64,000 bases of DNA, taken from NCBI RefSeq assembly GCF_011758655.1, contig NZ_JAAMPA010000001.1, positions 1,178,001-1,242,000 of the forward strand, read 5' to 3'. This DNA is from Modestobacter marinus. Lineage in GTDB: Bacteria; Actinomycetota; Actinomycetes; Mycobacteriales; Geodermatophilaceae. Positions 60,993-64,000 of this stretch are shown piece after piece. The number at the start of each line of letters is the position of its first letter. The first letter of the stretch is position 1. Below the pieces are notes generated by a model. It worked only from the letters and a program-made list of their open reading frames with translations. It was not told the origin of the DNA and made no database searches. A program made the translations under genes and the position numbers.

Positions 60993-61193
60993 ATGTGGCT
61001 CTTCCTCACCCGCCGTTTCCGCATGTGGGTCATCCTCACCGTCCTGGCACCGCTGGCCACCACGGTGCTGCGCAACCTGGGCCAGACCCTGGAGAAGCGC
61101 CGCGGCCCCTCCGCGATCAGCAACGGCCTGCTCAAGGCCGGCGACCTCGGCGAGAAGGCGCGTGTGAAGCTGGGCGGCAAGCGCCGCCGCTGA
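60993..61193 (+). CDS. Small membrane-anchored basic protein
   Basis: Protein of 66 aa. It has a hydrophobic segment (about 8-27, RMWVILTVLAPLATTVL) and a basic tail with LEKRRGPSAISNGLLKAGDLGEKARVKLGGKRRR. ATG at 60993 is used; an in-frame GTG at 60984 is close to AGGG and is an alternative. Small proteins with this pattern are conserved in actinomycetes but have no known role. The hydrolase gene starts 27 bases downstream. Confidence 0.65.
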   Translation: MWLFLTRRFRMWVILTVLAPLATTVLRNLGQTLEKRRGPSAISNGLLKAGDLGEKARVKLGGKRRR

Positions 61194-61219
61194 CCGCAGC
61201 TCCCACCCCCGAGGACGTC

Positions 61220-61948
61220 GTGACCGAATCCCCCAGCCCGGACGCCGACCGCCCCGACCCCCGCTCGCCGGAGCTGGAACAGCGGCCGGCGGTCGGGGAG
61301 ACCCGGGGCATCGCCCTGTTCTGTCACGGTGGCACCCCCGCCAGCGTCGAGCCGCCGAAGACCCGGGCGCTCTCGCTGGTGCGGATGCGGGCCTTCGAGC
61401 AGTACGTGCACAGCACCACCGCCGACCAGGGCATCGCCACCGCGGTGCTGCGGTACCGGGTGGCCGGCTGGAACGGGGAAGCGGCCGACGCCTACCAGGA
61501 CGTCCGCTGGGCGATCGGGCAGCTCCGCGAGGAGCACGGCACCGACGTCCCGATCGTGCTGGTCGGGCACTCGATGGGCGGCCGCGCCGCGCTCCGGGCG
61601 GGCGGGGAGCCCTCGGTGACCGCGGTCTGTGCGCTCGCCCCGTGGACCCCACCCGGAGAGCCGGTGATGCACCTGGGGGGCCAGACGGTGGTGATCCTGC
61701 ACGGCCGCGGCGACCGCTGGGTGCCGGCGCGGCTGTCCGCGGAGTTCGCCGTCCGGGCCCGGCGGGCGAAGGCGCGGGTCGCGCGGTTCACCATCGTCGG
61801 CGGGCACGGCATGGTCCGGCGGTCGCAGCGCTGGCACCGGTTCGCCCGGGACGTCGTCCTGGCCGGGACCGGGCTGGCGCCCATGCCCGAGGCGATCGCC
61901 GAGGCGCTGGCCCAGCCCAGCCCCGAGGGCCTCGCCGTCCCGCTCTGA
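61220..61948 (+). CDS. Alpha/beta hydrolase
   Basis: Protein of 242 aa. After a 28-residue Pro/Asp-rich head, the core begins GIALFCHGGTPASVEPPKTRAL. The nucleophile Ser is in VPIVLVGHSMGGRAALRAGG, the acid probably in LHGRGDRWVPA and the His in VGGHGMVRR. It lacks a secretion signal. It resembles small carboxylesterase-like hydrolases without a defined substrate. GTG at 61220 follows GAGGACG. It is convergent with the GH3 gene, with a hairpin between. Confidence 0.85.
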   Translation: MTESPSPDADRPDPRSPELEQRPAVGETRGIALFCHGGTPASVEPPKTRALSLVRMRAFEQYVHSTTADQGIATAVLRYRVAGWNGEAADAYQDVRWAIGQLREEHGTDVPIVLVGHSMGGRAALRAGGEPSVTAVCALAPWTPPGEPVMHLGGQTVVILHGRGDRWVPARLSAEFAVRARRAKARVARFTIVGGHGMVRRSQRWHRFARDVVLAGTGLAPMPEAIAEALAQPSPEGLAVPL

Positions 61949-61955
61949 CCCGTGG

Positions 61956-61981
61956 GGCGGGGGAGCACCGGCACCCCCGCC
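61956..61981. terminator. Hairpin terminator between convergent genes
   Basis: GGCGGGGG (61956-61963) pairs with CCCCCGCC (61974-61981) around a 10-base loop, between the hydrolase stop (61948) and the GH3 stop (61997). Confidence 0.65.
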
Positions 61982-61996
61982 GCACGCGTCCCCGGG

Positions 61997-64000
61997 TCAG
62001 TCCCCGGCCGACCTCTGCAGGACGGCCGCGGCCCCCCTGCTCAGCCGCTCCCTCGCCTCGTCGCTGACGGTGCTCTTCCCGCGCGGGTCCTCGAGCCGGT
62101 CGATGAACCGCTCGATGAACCGCTCGACCTGTCGGACGTCCTGCGGGCGCCCCCGCTCCGCGTGCCGGACCGCGGCATCGAGCGCTGCCGTCAGCTGCGC
62201 CGCCACGGGCCCGGACACACTCCCCTGCGCGCGGTACTCGGCGAGGGCCCGGCGCAGGCCCGCCAGGTCGACGATGCCACTGCCCGACTCCGTCGAGCTG
62301 TCGAACGGCAGCGCCCCGGGGTCGAGGGCCCTGGTCGTGTTCTCCGTCGATCCCAGGACCGCGGAGAACGCCGGCGTGGTCACGACGAACTGGAGGACGT
62401 GCCGGGCGTTGGCCTCCAGCGCGGCTCGGGTGCTCTGCGGCTCCTTGGTGAGCGCGCGGGAGAAGTCGGCCAGCCCCTGCCGGTTGTAGCCCTGGCCCGG
62501 GATGCTGAGCATCAGGTCGGTACCGGCCGCGGAGGCACTGACGGCGTTCATGTACGGCGAGATCCAGATGTCGGAGACCACGAACCCGTCGAAGCCCCAC
62601 TCGCCGCGGACGACGCCCTGGAGCAGTTCGGGAGTCGCGCCGACCCACGTCTCACCGAGCCGGTTGAACGAGGCCATGATCCCCAGCGACCCGGCCTTCA
62701 CGCCGTACTCGAACGGCTTGAGGTAGATCTCCCGCAGGGCACGCTCGGAGACGTAGGTCTCCACGCCCTGCCGGTTCTGCTCCTGCTCGTTGCCGACGAA
62801 GTGCTTGACGACCGTGGTGACGCCCTGCTCGCCGGCCCCGACGACCACGTTGGCCATCATCCCGGCGCCGAGCAGCGGGTCCTCGGAGTAGTACTCGAAG
62901 TTCCTGCCGCCCATGGGGTTGCGGTGGGTGTTGGCGCCGGGGGCGTACCAGGCGTCGACACCGAGGGCGCGGGCCTCCGCGCCGGCGGCCGCACCGTAGC
63001 GGTGGGCGAGCTCGGTGTTCCACGTCGCCGCGACCATGGACGCCGCCGGGAAGCCCGTCCCGTTGGGCCGGCCGCTGCCGGCAGGGGCCTTCACCTGCGC
63101 CGGCCCGTCCGTGGCATCGGTGGCGGGGATGCCGAGGCGGTCGAACCCGAGGGTCTTGAAGCCGCCCTGCAGCTGCATCGCCACGAGCTCGGCGTCGGTG
63201 AACTGAGCGAGGAAGGCGTCCATGCGCGTGGGGTCGGCGTGGACGTCGGTGAGCTGGATCGGAGCGGGGCCCTGCTCCGGGGACATCGCGACCCGGTTCC
63301 CGTCGACCAGCGCGGGCATGGCGCCGGGCTCGTTGAGGAAGCCCGGCGGGTTCCCGGAGCCCTGGGCGTTGAAGCCGGAGCCGAGCGGGCTGGTGTTGGG
63401 CACCGTCCGCGTGCCCGTGGCCGGCGCGGTGGGGGCCGTGCCCGTGGGGTCCTCCTGGGACAGGACCGTCAGGCCCTCCCCCACCTCGGCGAAGCGGTTC
63501 TCCAACGGGACGCCCGTCGTCGGGTCCTCCTCGATGACCACCGGCTCGCGCAGCCGGAAGCTCCCCGCGACGTCGACGTCCTGCACGGAGGCCCCGCTGT
63601 GGACGGTGTACTCCCCGGCGTCGAGCAGGTAGGCGCCCCGCTCCTCACTCCAGGAACTCAGGCCGTAGGTGTCCACGGTCGTGGTGACGATCTGCGACTC
63701 GCCGGGCTGGAGCACATCGGTCTTGCCGAAGGCGCGCAGCTCCTTGGCCGGCTTCTCCAGTTCGCCGTCGGGCGCCTCGACGTAGACCTGGACGACGTCC
63801 TTGCCGGGCACGTCGCCGGTGTTGGTGACCCTGGTCGCCACGGACAGCCCGTCGGGGCCGTGGTCGACGTCGAGGACCTCCCGGTCGAAGCTGGTGTAGG
63901 ACAGGCCGTGCCCGAAGGGGAACTGGACGGGCACGTCGAAGGTCTCGAAGTAGCGGTAGCCGACGTAGATGCCCTCCTCGTACTGGACGTAGTACTTGTC
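61997..64000 (-). CDS. Glycoside hydrolase family 3, circularly permuted, with C-terminal FIMAH-like domain (5' end cut off)
   Basis: At least 668 aa. Reading order is unusual: the visible start is the end of the GH3 C-terminal domain (YVGYRYFETF, FPFGHGLSYTSF), then a fibronectin III-like domain (about VATRVTNTGDVPGKDVVQVYVEAP), a Pro/Thr linker, and only then the N-terminal TIM barrel with ATDATDGPAQV, GRNFEYYSEDPLLGAGM, VVKHFVGNEQEQNR and the nucleophile Asp in GFVVSDIWISPYM. The last 90 residues (LAGLRRALAEYRAQGSVSG, VRQVERFIERFIDRLEDPRGK) look like a FIMAH domain. Likely a secreted or surface beta-glycosidase; the start lies beyond the window. Confidence 0.9.
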   Translation of the reverse strand, partial: DKYYVQYEEGIYVGYRYFETFDVPVQFPFGHGLSYTSFDREVLDVDHGPDGLSVATRVTNTGDVPGKDVVQVYVEAPDGELEKPAKELRAFGKTDVLQPGESQIVTTTVDTYGLSSWSEERGAYLLDAGEYTVHSGASVQDVDVAGSFRLREPVVIEEDPTTGVPLENRFAEVGEGLTVLSQEDPTGTAPTAPATGTRTVPNTSPLGSGFNAQGSGNPPGFLNEPGAMPALVDGNRVAMSPEQGPAPIQLTDVHADPTRMDAFLAQFTDAELVAMQLQGGFKTLGFDRLGIPATDATDGPAQVKAPAGSGRPNGTGFPAASMVAATWNTELAHRYGAAAGAEARALGVDAWYAPGANTHRNPMGGRNFEYYSEDPLLGAGMMANVVVGAGEQGVTTVVKHFVGNEQEQNRQGVETYVSERALREIYLKPFEYGVKAGSLGIMASFNRLGETWVGATPELLQGVVRGEWGFDGFVVSDIWISPYMNAVSASAAGTDLMLSIPGQGYNRQGLADFSRALTKEPQSTRAALEANARHVLQFVVTTPAFSAVLGSTENTTRALDPGALPFDSSTESGSGIVDLAGLRRALAEYRAQGSVSGPVAAQLTAALDAAVRHAERGRPQDVRQVERFIERFIDRLEDPRGKSTVSDEARERLSRGAAAVLQRSAGD

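Noticed and set aside
1-64000. tRNA, rRNA, integrase, transposase or phage genes that would mark a genomic island.
   Set aside because: None was recognised on either strand; codon use and GC appear even across the window by eye.

Overview
The window is very GC-rich DNA from a high-GC Gram-positive actinomycete. GTG starts, ATGA/GTGA stop-start overlaps and long antisense shadow frames are common. Two chemotaxis receptors (a motile cell), a spore-pigment-like aromatic polyketide cluster and GAF-ANTAR, STAS and MEDS-ATPase regulators fit the family Geodermatophilaceae (Modestobacter, Blastococcus, Geodermatophilus). That placement is inference, because no rRNA or tRNA gene lies in the window.

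Layout. 1-5320: a sugar-uptake and catabolism locus. A truncated ABC sugar permease is divergent from an operon of Gfo/Idh/MocA oxidoreductase, DUF6807 protein, LacI regulator and a metal-ligand-poor M24 protein; two identical LacI-type operators lie between. 5364-8161: a secreted pectate lyase with its own LacI-type operator, and a chemoreceptor. 8260-21828: housekeeping and accessory genes: a phosphoesterase, an ABC exporter with a divergent MarR repressor, a DHFR-like reductase, a YkuE-like phosphoesterase coupled to a tandem PAP2 protein, two envelope proteins, alpha/beta hydrolases, a membrane-anchored sulfite-oxidase-like molybdoenzyme, and a hemerythrin/VOC pair. 21957-27410: a secreted beta-helix protein, an ABC transporter pair and two LuxR-type regulators whose receiver domains lack the phospho-acceptor Asp.

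27791-39155 is the most distinctive region: a type II polyketide operon. Its genes encode a TcmI-like cyclase, a complete acetyl-CoA carboxylase (fused AccDA, BCCP, biotin carboxylase), ACP, aromatase/cyclase, an acyltransferase-like protein without the catalytic Ser, a cupin, KS-alpha, a chain-length factor lacking the usual Gln, and a fusion of two ABM domains with an FAD hydroxylase. Its content matches whiE-type spore-pigment clusters. The carboxylase would supply malonyl-CoA, the minimal PKS would build the chain, and the cyclases and oxygenase would shape it. A hydantoinase A/B pair follows (39448-43391).

43540-49000 holds small lipoproteins, a DUF1992 protein, a Nudix hydrolase, a STAS protein, an NmrA/MarR pair and a MEDS-ATPase regulator. 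49014-52128 is a urate-degradation locus (OHCU decarboxylase, HIU hydrolase, urate oxidase) facing a DUF6986 aldolase-like gene. 52245-61948 carries a GAF-ANTAR regulator, a Cache chemoreceptor, a phosphoribosyltransferase, two methyltransferases, a haloalkane dehalogenase, an SDR, an MDR reductase and a hydrolase. The window ends inside a circularly permuted GH3 glycosidase with a C-terminal FIMAH-like domain. No CRISPR array, tRNA, rRNA, integrase or transposase was seen.
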